Shown: positions 1 through 4,961, numbered from the stretch's first letter. The stretch is 8,662 bases of DNA from an archaeon (GCA_024653865.1 JANLHD010000105.1:1-8662), one strand, 5' to 3'. Program-made: numbers and translations. The notes: generated by a model not told the origin, from the letters alone.

Positions 1-81
1 CCGAACAGAAGGCGCCACTTCCGCCACAACCTCTATTGCGGGGTTTTCAAGCGCCGCTTTTACCTCTTCTATTGCGCCCAT
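1..81 (-). CDS. [FeFe] hydrogenase catalytic subunit, N-terminal fragment (runs off the window)
   Basis: Twenty-seven codons are visible from an ATG at 81-79; the gene continues past position 1. The visible end contains VVAEVAPSVR, which matches the first conserved stretch of the H-cluster domain of [FeFe] hydrogenases (family form roughly VVVQ-APAVR-ALGEEFG), preceded by a short helix (IEEVKAALENP) as in that family. These enzymes reversibly reduce protons to H2 at a cytoplasmic H-cluster. An in-frame TAA at 96-94, five codons before the ATG, shows that no ferredoxin-like Fe-S domain is encoded upstream in this frame, so the protein starts directly with the catalytic domain as in minimal or ultraminimal types. 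An AGGT Shine-Dalgarno-like stretch lies near 90-93 and a TATA-like box about 25 nt upstream. The three cysteine motifs that bind the H-cluster lie outside the window, so the call rests on one motif. A related non-hydrogenase protein is possible. Confidence 0.55.
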   Translation of the reverse strand, partial: MGAIEEVKAALENPAIEVVAEVAPSVR

Positions 82-100
82 GGCAGAATTACCTTAGAGG

Positions 101-116
101 TAATATTTATTATTTT
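101..116. promoter_or_regulatory. Shared AT-rich divergent promoter (TATA boxes on both strands)
   Basis: The AT-only stretch taatatttattatttt lies between two divergent starts. Read leftward its TATA-like core (ATAAATATTA) is centred about 25 nt from the ATG at 81. Read rightward a core near 104-112 is about 27 nt from the ATG at 136. Both distances fit archaeal TATA-to-start spacing for leaderless or nearly leaderless transcripts, so one element may control both genes. Assigned by position and composition only. Confidence 0.5.
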
Positions 117-135
117 GGAGAGCCCCAATATTCAC

Positions 136-681
136 ATGAAAAAATACGAGTACAAATACACCCCAAAAAATGCGGATGTTCTCCTCTCGATAGAACTAAA
201 TGTTTTTGCTGTTAGTGCGCTCGCTTTTTTCGTGCCAATAATTTTGGGGCACCTAACCGGCTTTCCCAACCAGCTCATTGTGGGCACTTTGGTGAACGCG
301 CTTCTTGCCTACGCCGCACTGAAATTCTCCTTCCAAAAATCGCTTCCGATAATAATTCTTCCCGCGCTCGGAGCGCTCGCTTCCGGAATAATATTCGGCT
401 CCTACACGATTTTTCTCTTATCCCTGGTTCCGTTCATCTGGGTTGGCAACGCGATTTATGTTTTCGCGCTCAAAAAATTGCCGCAAGAAAAAGGGTTCGC
501 AAATCCGCTCGCATGGGCATCAGCCATTAAGGCTGGTTTTTTGTTCGCAGCAACACTCGCGCTCTTTTTACTCTCGCAAGTTCCAGCACAGTTCCTACTT
601 CCCATGGGCATAATTCAATTTGTGACCGCACTTTGCGGCGGCGCGCTTGCGGGGATTGTGCTCAAGCAAAGATTCGCGTGA
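136..681 (+). CDS. Six-helix membrane protein, related to hydrogenase-associated membrane proteins
   Basis: A protein of 181 aa with about six hydrophobic segments (roughly residues 19-38, 45-62, 68-88, 90-112, 126-148, 156-176) and no signal peptide. The run LPALGALASG...VPFIWVGNAIYVF resembles a family of about 200-aa membrane proteins in candidate-phylum genomes that are often annotated 'iron hydrogenase' because they neighbour [FeFe] hydrogenases (pattern PS-IAL-SG ... PFI-I-NA-LV). That recollection of the family is from memory. Here the gene is divergent from a probable [FeFe] hydrogenase start, which supports the link. An ECF-transporter S-component-like fold is an alternative. I chose the ATG at 136, about 27 nt from the TATA-like element; an in-frame TTG at 115 would add seven residues but sits inside the promoter. 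The PhzF gene starts 14 nt downstream, so the two are probably cotranscribed. Confidence 0.6.
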   Translation: MKKYEYKYTPKNADVLLSIELNVFAVSALAFFVPIILGHLTGFPNQLIVGTLVNALLAYAALKFSFQKSLPIIILPALGALASGIIFGSYTIFLLSLVPFIWVGNAIYVFALKKLPQEKGFANPLAWASAIKAGFLFAATLALFLLSQVPAQFLLPMGIIQFVTALCGGALAGIVLKQRFA

Positions 682-695
682 AAAGGTCGTGGCGC

Positions 696-1562
696 ATGCA
701 AACCAAAGTTTATGCCATCAACTCGTTTGTGGACAGGCGCGGAAAAGGCGGTAACCCGGCGGGTGTTGTCCTTGATGCAGATGGCTTGACCAAAGAGCGA
801 ATGCAGGCGATTGCAAAAGAAATGGGTTTTTCCGAAACCGCTTTCGTGCAAAAGTCCAAAAAAGCGGATTTTCGCCTCAGGTTCTTCACCCCCATAAAGG
901 AAGTTGATTTGTGCGGCCATGCAACAATAGCCGCATTTTCCCTTTTGGCACAACTCGGTAGAATAGGCAGAGGAAAATATTTGCAGGAAACAAAGGCGGG
1001 GATTTTGGGGGTTGAAGTAGGGCAGAAAAAAAGGGTCTTCATGAATCAGACAAAACCAACGTTCAAAACATCACTTCCTAAAGACGCAATTGCGGATTCG
1101 CTTGGAATTAATGAAAAAGAAATTCGTGAGGGTTTGCCCATCCAGGTCGTGTCGACAGGCCTCTGTGACATCATGATTCCGGTAAGAAGCCAAAGAATTC
1201 TGGATAAAATAAACCCGGATTTCAAAAAAATCTCGCGCCTGAGCAAAAAGTTTGGCGCAGTAGGATACCACGTTTTTGCGCTAAAACCAAATCCGAGATT
1301 TGATGCTAGCTGCAGGAACTTCGCGCCCCTCTATGGCATTAACGAAGAGTCGGCCACAGGAACCTCGTGCGGAGCCCTTGCTTGCTACCTCTTCGAGCAC
1401 AAAAAAATCCCGCATAAAAGCGAGATTTCTTTCTCCTTCGAACAGGGGCGCTCGATGAAAATGCCCTCGGAAATTCTCGCCAAACTTAAAACCAACAACG
1501 GAAAAATAGGTGAAATCCAGGTTGGCGGAACTGCAAAAATAATCGGAAAAAAAGAGATGTAA
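696..1562 (+). CDS. PhzF-family isomerase/epimerase-like protein
   Basis: A 288-aa protein, the usual length for the family of two-lobed, cofactor-free isomerases (diaminopimelate-epimerase fold). Diagnostic features in order: GNPAGVV at 19-25, the SETAFV segment with the expected catalytic glutamate at Glu47, LCGHATIAA at 72-80, SATGTSCGALACYL at 219-232 (the DPATGS-AGPLA-Y counterpart), and EQGRSMKMPSEI near the C-terminus. The family includes phenazine-biosynthesis PhzF, but most archaeal members have no assigned substrate, so no pathway is claimed. The ATG at 696 is preceded by AAAAGGT at 681-687 with 8 nt spacing. The open frame extends further upstream inside the preceding gene, but those codons do not match the family. 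It follows the membrane protein gene by 14 nt. Its stop codon is 3 nt from the truncated tRNA that starts the accessory island. Confidence 0.9.
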   Translation: MQTKVYAINSFVDRRGKGGNPAGVVLDADGLTKERMQAIAKEMGFSETAFVQKSKKADFRLRFFTPIKEVDLCGHATIAAFSLLAQLGRIGRGKYLQETKAGILGVEVGQKKRVFMNQTKPTFKTSLPKDAIADSLGINEKEIREGLPIQVVSTGLCDIMIPVRSQRILDKINPDFKKISRLSKKFGAVGYHVFALKPNPRFDASCRNFAPLYGINEESATGTSCGALACYLFEHKKIPHKSEISFSFEQGRSMKMPSEILAKLKTNNGKIGEIQVGGTAKIIGKKEM

Positions 1563-1565
1563 AAA

Positions 1566-1588
1566 AGCCTCCGGCGGGAATTGAACCG
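1566..1588 (-). pseudogene. Truncated tRNA 3' end (T-arm half plus acceptor strand)
   Basis: The minus strand reads CGG, TTCAATT, CCCGC, CGGAGGC, T. This is a T-loop (TTCAATT), the 3' side of a T-stem, a 7-nt acceptor 3' strand and a discriminator T, without CCA. The 5' side of the T-stem breaks down after two or three bases, and nothing upstream forms an anticodon or D arm: that DNA is the tail of the 91-aa membrane protein gene. The parent tRNA would start GCCTCCG; it is not in this window. A tRNA 3' fragment of this kind is typical of an att-type scar left by integration. Confidence 0.6.
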
Positions 1589-1594
1589 TGTTTC

Positions 1595-1870
1595 TTAGTT
1601 TAGCAGAACCATGAGTAGTCCTATAACAAAACCCGCCCCCATAAAAAAAGGGTTTTCTTTAAATTTTGTGTAAAATAAAATTGCCCCTGCGACTGTTAGA
1701 CTAATGATACTGGCTGGAATAAACCACCATAAGTTTACTGGCATCAATTCTCTAAATGCATTTAGTATCGTAATTGCAACTCCCGTCTCACTGACATCTT
1801 GTCCTGTTTTTAGGGAAATTCCTAAAAATAATCCTTCGATAAATCCAAACATGAACTCTTCTTTTGGCAT
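1595..1870 (-). CDS. Small membrane protein, 91 aa, unrecognised
   Basis: Not a family I recognise. The protein has a hydrophobic N-terminal stretch (about residues 7-20), a clear membrane helix at about 47-67 (LWWFIPASIISLTVAGAILFY) and a last hydrophobic segment at about 74-91 that runs to the C-terminus, so two or three helices. Start ATG at 1870; an internal ATG six codons later is possible. A TATA-like box (TTTTAAAATA on the minus strand, 1888-1897) lies about 23 nt upstream, suggesting a leaderless transcript. The stop codon is 7 nt from the tRNA fragment. It is the only minus-strand gene in the island, and by eye it is AT-rich compared with phzF. Confidence 0.6.
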   Translation of the reverse strand: MPKEEFMFGFIEGLFLGISLKTGQDVSETGVAITILNAFRELMPVNLWWFIPASIISLTVAGAILFYTKFKENPFFMGAGFVIGLLMVLLN

Positions 1871-1887
1871 ACTTTATTTGCATTTTG

Positions 1888-1897
1888 TATTTTAAAA
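1888..1897 (-). promoter_or_regulatory. TATA-like box for the 91-aa membrane protein
   Basis: On the minus strand this reads TTTTAAAATA and is centred about 23 nt from the ATG at 1870, a spacing consistent with a leaderless archaeal transcript. Assigned by sequence and position only. Confidence 0.4.
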
Positions 1898-1954
1898 AGA
1901 AATCTGGTACAATCACTCCCGCGAGAATTTTTTCGTAAGACTTGCGCTTTTCTC

Positions 1955-2003
1955 GGCTTAAACCTAACTCCGCATTTTGAGTGCTCCGTTAGGATTTAAT
2001 GCC
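1955..2003. repeat. Imperfect inverted repeat (14 bp, two single-base bulges, 19-nt loop)
   Basis: Left arm 1955-1968 (ggcttaaacctaac) pairs with right arm 1988-2003 (gttaggatttaatgcc) over 14 base pairs, with unpaired A1994 and T2000. The right arm contains the AGGA ribosome-binding candidate (1991-1994) and the ATG (1999-2001) of the first tiny ORF, so as RNA the stem would mask that start. It could be a regulatory hairpin, a protein-binding operator, or an element end. A smaller repeat (cgagaa 1922-1927 with ttctcg 1950-1955) lies just upstream. Confidence 0.6.
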
Positions 2004-2070
2004 TCCAAAAGCAGCAGAGACGTCCACGAAAAAATTCAATCCTCAAAAGGAGGTGGTTTTTGGTGGTTGA
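1999..2070 (+). CDS. Tiny ORF 1 of the overlapping chain (23 aa)
   Basis: ATG at 1999 with AGGA at 1991-1994. The product is MPPKAAETSTKKFNPQ followed by KEVVFGG: basic, hydrophilic, no known family. Alone it would be unremarkable, but its last 8 nt overlap the next ORF, whose strong Shine-Dalgarno lies inside it. That suggests translational coupling. It could instead be only a leader region for the next ORF. Its start lies in the right arm of the inverted repeat. Confidence 0.3.
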   Translation: MPPKAAETSTKKFNPQKEVVFGG

Positions 2071-2176
2071 AATTCGTTATCCAAATAAGGAAGAAATCCT
2101 GCAGGCTCTAGGGGCTGAAGAGCCGACAGACAGGGAACTGTGGATTTTGGAAGAGTTCTGGGGCGGTTGTGAGTGA
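2063..2176 (+). CDS. Tiny ORF 2 of the overlapping chain (37 aa)
   Basis: GTG start at 2063 preceded by a near-perfect Shine-Dalgarno, AAAGGAGGTG at 2046-2055, with 8 nt between GGAGGT and the start. This is the strongest ribosome binding site in the island. An in-frame TTG at 2060 is an alternative. The product is acidic, with an EEILQALGAEEPTDRELWIL stretch that looks like two short helices and an aromatic, cysteine-containing end (EEFWGGCE). No family recognised. The stop TGA overlaps the GTG of the next ORF (GTGA at 2173-2176). Confidence 0.5.
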   Translation: MVEIRYPNKEEILQALGAEEPTDRELWILEEFWGGCE

Positions 2177-2325
2177 ATCTCCCTCTTTTCTTTTTGGTTT
2201 TCATTTTTTGTGCCGCTGCGTTGCTGGCGCTCTACATGCTCACGGGGAAACAATGGCTATTGGATTTGGAGATGAATATTGTTTCTTTTTTTGCCGGTTT
2301 TTCTCTCGCAGAGGCAATCTTATGA
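2173..2325 (+). CDS. Tiny ORF 3 of the overlapping chain: 50-aa membrane protein
   Basis: GTG start at 2173, overlapping the preceding stop by 4 nt (GTGA). The product has a strong hydrophobic N-terminal helix at about residues 3-23 (FFLVFIFCAAALLALYML), a short polar turn (TGKQ), and a second weakly hydrophobic segment ending FAGFSLAEAIL. It looks like a small membrane protein or an N-terminally anchored peptide. A different reading frame is open across the same DNA from 2169 as an extension of the endonuclease frame, but its product is cysteine/phenylalanine-rich and unlikely. The stop overlaps the next start as ATGA at 2322-2325. No family recognised. Confidence 0.5.
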   Translation: MNLPLFFLVFIFCAAALLALYMLTGKQWLLDLEMNIVSFFAGFSLAEAIL

Positions 2326-3434
2326 GCGCACCGGCAAGGACGTCCCGAAAATCTGATAGTATCAAAGCGCATAATTCTCTAATGGGTGAGAGGGTCGGTT
2401 TCGATTCGCCTGATTTGAGGGCTGAATTTTTTCAGGAATTGCGTACTGCATTGCAAGCAAATAGCTGGAAAGAAGTGGCTGGCTGTTTTGGCTTGAAGAG
2501 GAATTTTTTTCAGAAATACCAGTATGGTTTGCTCTTAATGCCGAGAAACCTTTTTGAAAAAATGCTTTCAAGAATCCCCGAATCCAGCAGAGTGTATTTT
2601 TTAGGGCGCCTGATTTCAAAGTCAGCCAACTGGGGAGGGGTAAAAGGTGGCAAGGCTCTTTATGCAAAATACCCGCAAGAGTTTGAAAAAAGGAGAAAAA
2701 ATGGCATAAAGAAATTAAGGGCTCTTGGGTTTGGGGTCGCACGCAAAATAGATTCCGAGAATGAGCTATCCGAAGAGCTGTGCGAGTTTGTTGGTGCCTT
2801 TATGGGGGATGGGTTTTTTAGTGAAGGAAAAATGCTCGGCATTTCTGGGCATAGTGAGTTAGATTTGGATTATCACAACTACTTGTCCAAAAACGTAAAT
2901 GGCTTATTCGGCCTGGAAGGGAAAATATGTAAATCAAAGGAGAAAAATTCTATTTATTTGAGGTTTAATTCTGTGGAATTATGTGAAATGTTTGTCAAAC
3001 GATTTGGTTTTCCTAATGGGCCAAAAGCATATTCAGTTAAAATTCCAGAAGAAATTCTTATTGCAAAAAGAGAGTTCCTTTTTTCAACAATAAGAGGAGT
3101 TTTCGACACTGATGGCTGCGTGTATTTTGATAAAAGGAGCATTTATTCCAACCCTTATCCAAGGATAGCGTTGGGAATTAAGAGCAAACCTCTGACAGAG
3201 CAATTGTATGCGATTCTGAGCAAGGACTTTTCAGTTTATAAATTCGAGAACAACAGGGGTGATTGCGGCGTTGAGATATATGGGCATGAACAGCTCAAAA
3301 AATGGATGAACTTGATTGGGTTCTCAAATCCTAGGCACTTAAATAAAATATTGAAGCCCCGGGCGGAATTCGAATCCGCGACCTCGTCATTACCAATGAC
3401 GCGCTCTGGACCAACTGAGCTACCGGGGCCCTAG
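2322..3434 (+). CDS. LAGLIDADG homing endonuclease with N-terminal HTH-like region; 3' end reads through tRNA-Thr antisense
   Basis: A protein of 370 aa from the ATG at 2322 (GAGG at 2311-2314, 7 nt spacing; ATGA overlap with the preceding ORF). The in-frame ATG at 2382 would give 350 aa, and the first 20 residues look unrelated to the rest. Residues about 45-75 (WKEVAGCFGLKRNFFQKYQYG) resemble a helix-turn-helix, followed by a basic NWGGVKGGK...RRKNGIKK segment common in archaeal freestanding endonucleases. Two LAGLIDADG helices are visible: CEFVGAFMGDG (154-164) and STIRGVFDTDG (255-265), with the expected metal-binding acids Asp163 and Asp264. It is therefore a single-chain, two-motif enzyme that cuts long DNA targets. 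The natural-looking end is near SNPRHLNKILK; the last 25 or so residues are antisense translation of tRNA-Thr. So the original stop was probably lost at the junction. Confidence 0.85.
   Translation: MSAPARTSRKSDSIKAHNSLMGERVGFDSPDLRAEFFQELRTALQANSWKEVAGCFGLKRNFFQKYQYGLLLMPRNLFEKMLSRIPESSRVYFLGRLISKSANWGGVKGGKALYAKYPQEFEKRRKNGIKKLRALGFGVARKIDSENELSEELCEFVGAFMGDGFFSEGKMLGISGHSELDLDYHNYLSKNVNGLFGLEGKICKSKEKNSIYLRFNSVELCEMFVKRFGFPNGPKAYSVKIPEEILIAKREFLFSTIRGVFDTDGCVYFDKRSIYSNPYPRIALGIKSKPLTEQLYAILSKDFSVYKFENNRGDCGVEIYGHEQLKKWMNLIGFSNPRHLNKILKPRAEFESATSSLPMTRSGPTELPGP
3355..3429 (-). tRNA. tRNA-Thr (anticodon GGT)
   Basis: A full cloverleaf on the minus strand. Acceptor GCCCCGG pairs perfectly with CCGGGGC, the D arm is GCTC/GAGC, the anticodon stem is CGTCA/TGACG with loop TTGGTAA (GGT at 3394-3392), the T arm is GCGGA, TTCGAAT, TCCGC, and the discriminator is T73. 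The 3' trailer begins TCA, so CCA is not encoded. No intron. It lies 42 nt downstream of hisS on the same strand and could be cotranscribed with it. The endonuclease frame on the opposite strand runs through its whole length. Confidence 0.97.
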
Positions 3435-3440
3435 AATTCA

Positions 3441-3471
3441 CTAAAAATTAGCATTCGGAAAACATTAAAAA
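3441..3471 (-). terminator. T-rich tract after hisS (terminator and/or tRNA-Thr promoter)
   Basis: Read on the minus strand, two T-runs (ATTTTTAAT just after the hisS stop, and CTAATTTTTAG nearer tRNA-Thr) fall between hisS and tRNA-Thr. Archaeal termination commonly uses oligo-T tracts without a hairpin. The same AT-rich DNA could act as the tRNA-Thr promoter. The two roles cannot be told apart here. Confidence 0.35.
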
Positions 3472-4728
3472 TCAGCGTTCCCTGCCCTTCACAAAAAGAG
3501 CGGCCCGAGCCTCTTCCCCAAAGGAAAACCCCCTTTCCTCGCCCGAAACAAGATCCTTTACCTTAAACTTTTTCCCCCTAACCTCGTCCTCTCCAAGCAC
3601 AATTGCGAAAGAAATGCCCCTCTTATTCGCATACTCGAAGTTCTTCTTCACGTTCCTTCCCATCAAATCAATCTCCGCATTCACCCTCGCCTTCCGAAAC
3701 GCAGAAGCCAGCAAAAACCCCTCCGCGAATGAACCCGCCCCAATCGGAATTATGAACACGTCCGTGTTCGGCCCGATTACAAGCGAACCTTCGAGCGCAT
3801 CAAAGAGCCTGTCAACGCCAAAACTAATCCCTGTGGCGGGAGTTTCCTGCCCCCCATAAAGCCCGATGAGCTTGTCATAGCGCCCGCCTGCGCCAACGCT
3901 CGGGCCGTCACTAATCGCAATCTCGAAAACAGTTCCGGTGTAATACTCAAGGCCGCGAGCGAGGCTCAAATCAAATTCAACTTCCAAGTAACCGTTCTTT
4001 TTTGAAAGTTCAAGCAATTCTTCGAGTTCTGCGAGAGCGGGCTCGTTTTTTATGTAATGCTTCATTTCTTCGAAGGAATTTGCTTCAATTTGTCCAAGAA
4101 TTCGTGTTTCAATTCCTTTTTCCTTTAGTTCCTTTTCCACTCCGCCCCTGCCGATTTTGTCAAGCTTGTCGAGAGAGCGAAAGGCGTCCACAATATTTTC
4201 TTTCGAAATCCCCATTTCTATTGCAAGCGCCTCAAGGGTTTTGCGGTTGTTCACGCGTACCTTGAAATCCAATCCAAGCCCGCGCATGACATCCACCGCG
4301 ACCTGAACGCACTCGAAATCCGCATAAACCCCGAGCGCCCCGACGATGTCCACATCCGCCTGCGTGAACTCGCGGTACCTTTTTGCCTGCGGCCTGTCAT
4401 AGCGGTACACGGGGGAGATCTGGTAGCGCTTGAACGGCCTTGCGAGCATCGGATTTGACGCAACAACCCTTGCAAGCGGCACGGTCAAATCATAGCGAAG
4501 CCCGAGTTCGCGCTCGCCCTTGTCCTTGAAATAATAAATTTCCTCCTTTATCGCCTCCCCGCCGCTTCCTTTTGCCGCGAGCAATTCAAAGTCCTCCACA
4601 ATGGGGGTTTGCAGGGGCTCGAATCCGTAGCTCTCGAACACCTTTCGGATGAAGTCCTCGATGAACTGCTTTTTTTTCGCCTGTTCGGGAAGAAAATCCC
4701 TCATGCCCCTAACCGTCTGAAATTTCAT
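3472..4728 (-). CDS. hisS: Histidyl-tRNA synthetase
   Basis: HisRS (418 aa) charges tRNA-His with histidine in the cytoplasm. Class II features in order: N-terminal TVRGMRDFLPE; motif 1 around TPIVEDFELL (41-50); motif 2 from RYQISPVYRYDRPQAKRYRE (about 101-120) into FTQADVDIVG; the HisA signature LARGLEYYTGTVFE with its catalytic Arg near 258; motif 3 ATGISFGVDRL (about 298-308); and a C-terminal anticodon-binding domain of about 95 residues with VNAEIDLMGRNVKKNFEYAN. Length is normal for the short archaeal/bacterial form. I chose the ATG at 4728 because MKFQTVRG matches the family start; an in-frame GTG three codons earlier (4737) is possible, and neither has a strong Shine-Dalgarno. The gene follows tRNA-His, its own substrate, by 160 nt on the same strand. 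Confidence 0.97.
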   Translation of the reverse strand: MKFQTVRGMRDFLPEQAKKKQFIEDFIRKVFESYGFEPLQTPIVEDFELLAAKGSGGEAIKEEIYYFKDKGERELGLRYDLTVPLARVVASNPMLARPFKRYQISPVYRYDRPQAKRYREFTQADVDIVGALGVYADFECVQVAVDVMRGLGLDFKVRVNNRKTLEALAIEMGISKENIVDAFRSLDKLDKIGRGGVEKELKEKGIETRILGQIEANSFEEMKHYIKNEPALAELEELLELSKKNGYLEVEFDLSLARGLEYYTGTVFEIAISDGPSVGAGGRYDKLIGLYGGQETPATGISFGVDRLFDALEGSLVIGPNTDVFIIPIGAGSFAEGFLLASAFRKARVNAEIDLMGRNVKKNFEYANKRGISFAIVLGEDEVRGKKFKVKDLVSGEERGFSFGEEARAALFVKGRER

Positions 4729-4746
4729 AGCAGCCACTCAACTATT

Positions 4747-4792
4747 AGTTTTGCCAAAAACTGGATTGTCAACTTAGAACTGAACTTTCTAA
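4747..4792 (-). promoter_or_regulatory. Two small hairpins between leader ORF and hisS
   Basis: On the transcript strand the first perfect inverted repeat is TTAGAA/TTCTAA with a 7-nt loop (4792-4774), overlapping the stop of the 16-codon ORF. The second is AGTTTT/AAAACT with a 4-nt loop (4762-4747), ending 18 nt before the hisS ATG. Both have 6-bp, AT-rich stems and would be weak on their own. Their place between a translated leader and hisS suggests a possible attenuation or translation-control region, but chance repeats in AT-rich DNA are a real alternative. Confidence 0.3.
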
Positions 4793-4839
4793 AAGCCCTG
4801 CCGGTGAACCAGCCTCCTCAATAATGGTTTTTTTTTCAC
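4789..4839 (-). CDS. Possible 16-aa leader peptide upstream of hisS
   Basis: A GTG at 4839 follows a GGAGG Shine-Dalgarno (4851-4847) with 7 nt spacing and opens a 16-codon frame, MKKKPLLRRLVHRQGF, ending in TAG. The peptide is strongly basic and has one histidine four residues from its end. It lies between tRNA-His (50 nt upstream) and hisS (60 nt downstream) on the same strand. The good ribosome binding site is the main support. A second GAGGAGG occurs inside the frame without a nearby ATG/GTG/TTG start. It could be a leader peptide or chance. Confidence 0.35.
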   Translation of the reverse strand: MKKKPLLRRLVHRQGF

Positions 4840-4888
4840 GCAGGTGCCTCCTGTTTGGATTTGCGTTTTTGAAGTTTTGTTTTTGAAA

Positions 4889-4961
4889 GGCCGCGGCCGG
4901 GAATCGAACCCGGGTCCGGGGGACCACAACCCCCAATACTAACCACTATACTACCGCCGCC
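4889..4961 (-). tRNA. tRNA-His (anticodon GTG), with encoded G-1
   Basis: Cloverleaf on the minus strand. Acceptor GCGGCGG faces CCGCGGC, the D arm is GTAT/GTAT, the anticodon stem is GGGGG/CCCCC with loop TTGTGGT (GTG at 4927-4925), and the T arm is CCGGG, TTCGATT, CCCGG. The extra 5' G (4961) faces C73 (4889), the G-1:C73 identity pair of tRNA-His. The 3' trailer begins TTT, so CCA is not encoded. One oddity is a G3-G70 mismatch in the acceptor stem; all other stem positions pair. It lies upstream of hisS on the same strand. Confidence 0.95.

Larger units (their letters stand above)
1566..3354. mobile_element. Putative remnant of a small integrated element between a tRNA 3' fragment and tRNA-Thr
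   Basis: The interval begins with a truncated tRNA 3' end (minus strand) and ends at the 3' end of an intact tRNA-Thr, also on the minus strand. This is the orientation expected when an element integrates into a tRNA 3' end and leaves the displaced fragment at its far border. Inside are a small membrane protein, a large inverted repeat, tiny overlapping ORFs and a homing-endonuclease gene. By eye the DNA is more AT-rich than the flanking phzF and hisS genes. Against a simple model: the fragment is similar but not identical to the tRNA-Thr 3' end, and no integrase or transposase gene is present. The right border could instead lie at another tRNA outside the window. Borders are approximate. Confidence 0.35.

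Noticed and set aside
2039..2056. Small hairpin cctc-aaaag-gagg over the Shine-Dalgarno of tiny ORF 2
   Set aside because: Only four base pairs, and any strong Shine-Dalgarno next to CCTC produces it. Not enough to call a regulator.
2169..2321. Extension of the endonuclease frame upstream to a GTG at 2169 (421 aa in all)
   Set aside because: The extra 51 residues are rich in Cys, Phe and His without family resemblance, and the same DNA in another frame encodes a clean membrane helix with stop-start overlaps at both ends. The ATG at 2322 has GAGG at good spacing.
1566..3429. A simple pair of identical att sites formed by the tRNA fragment and tRNA-Thr
   Set aside because: The 3' ends differ in acceptor (CGGAGGC against CCGGGGC) and T-stem, so they are not a direct duplication. 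Similarity is partly what any two tRNA 3' ends share.
3355..3429. An intron or inserted endonuclease inside tRNA-Thr
   Set aside because: The tRNA is contiguous and folds completely, with no bulge-helix-bulge interruption. The endonuclease lies beside it, not within it.
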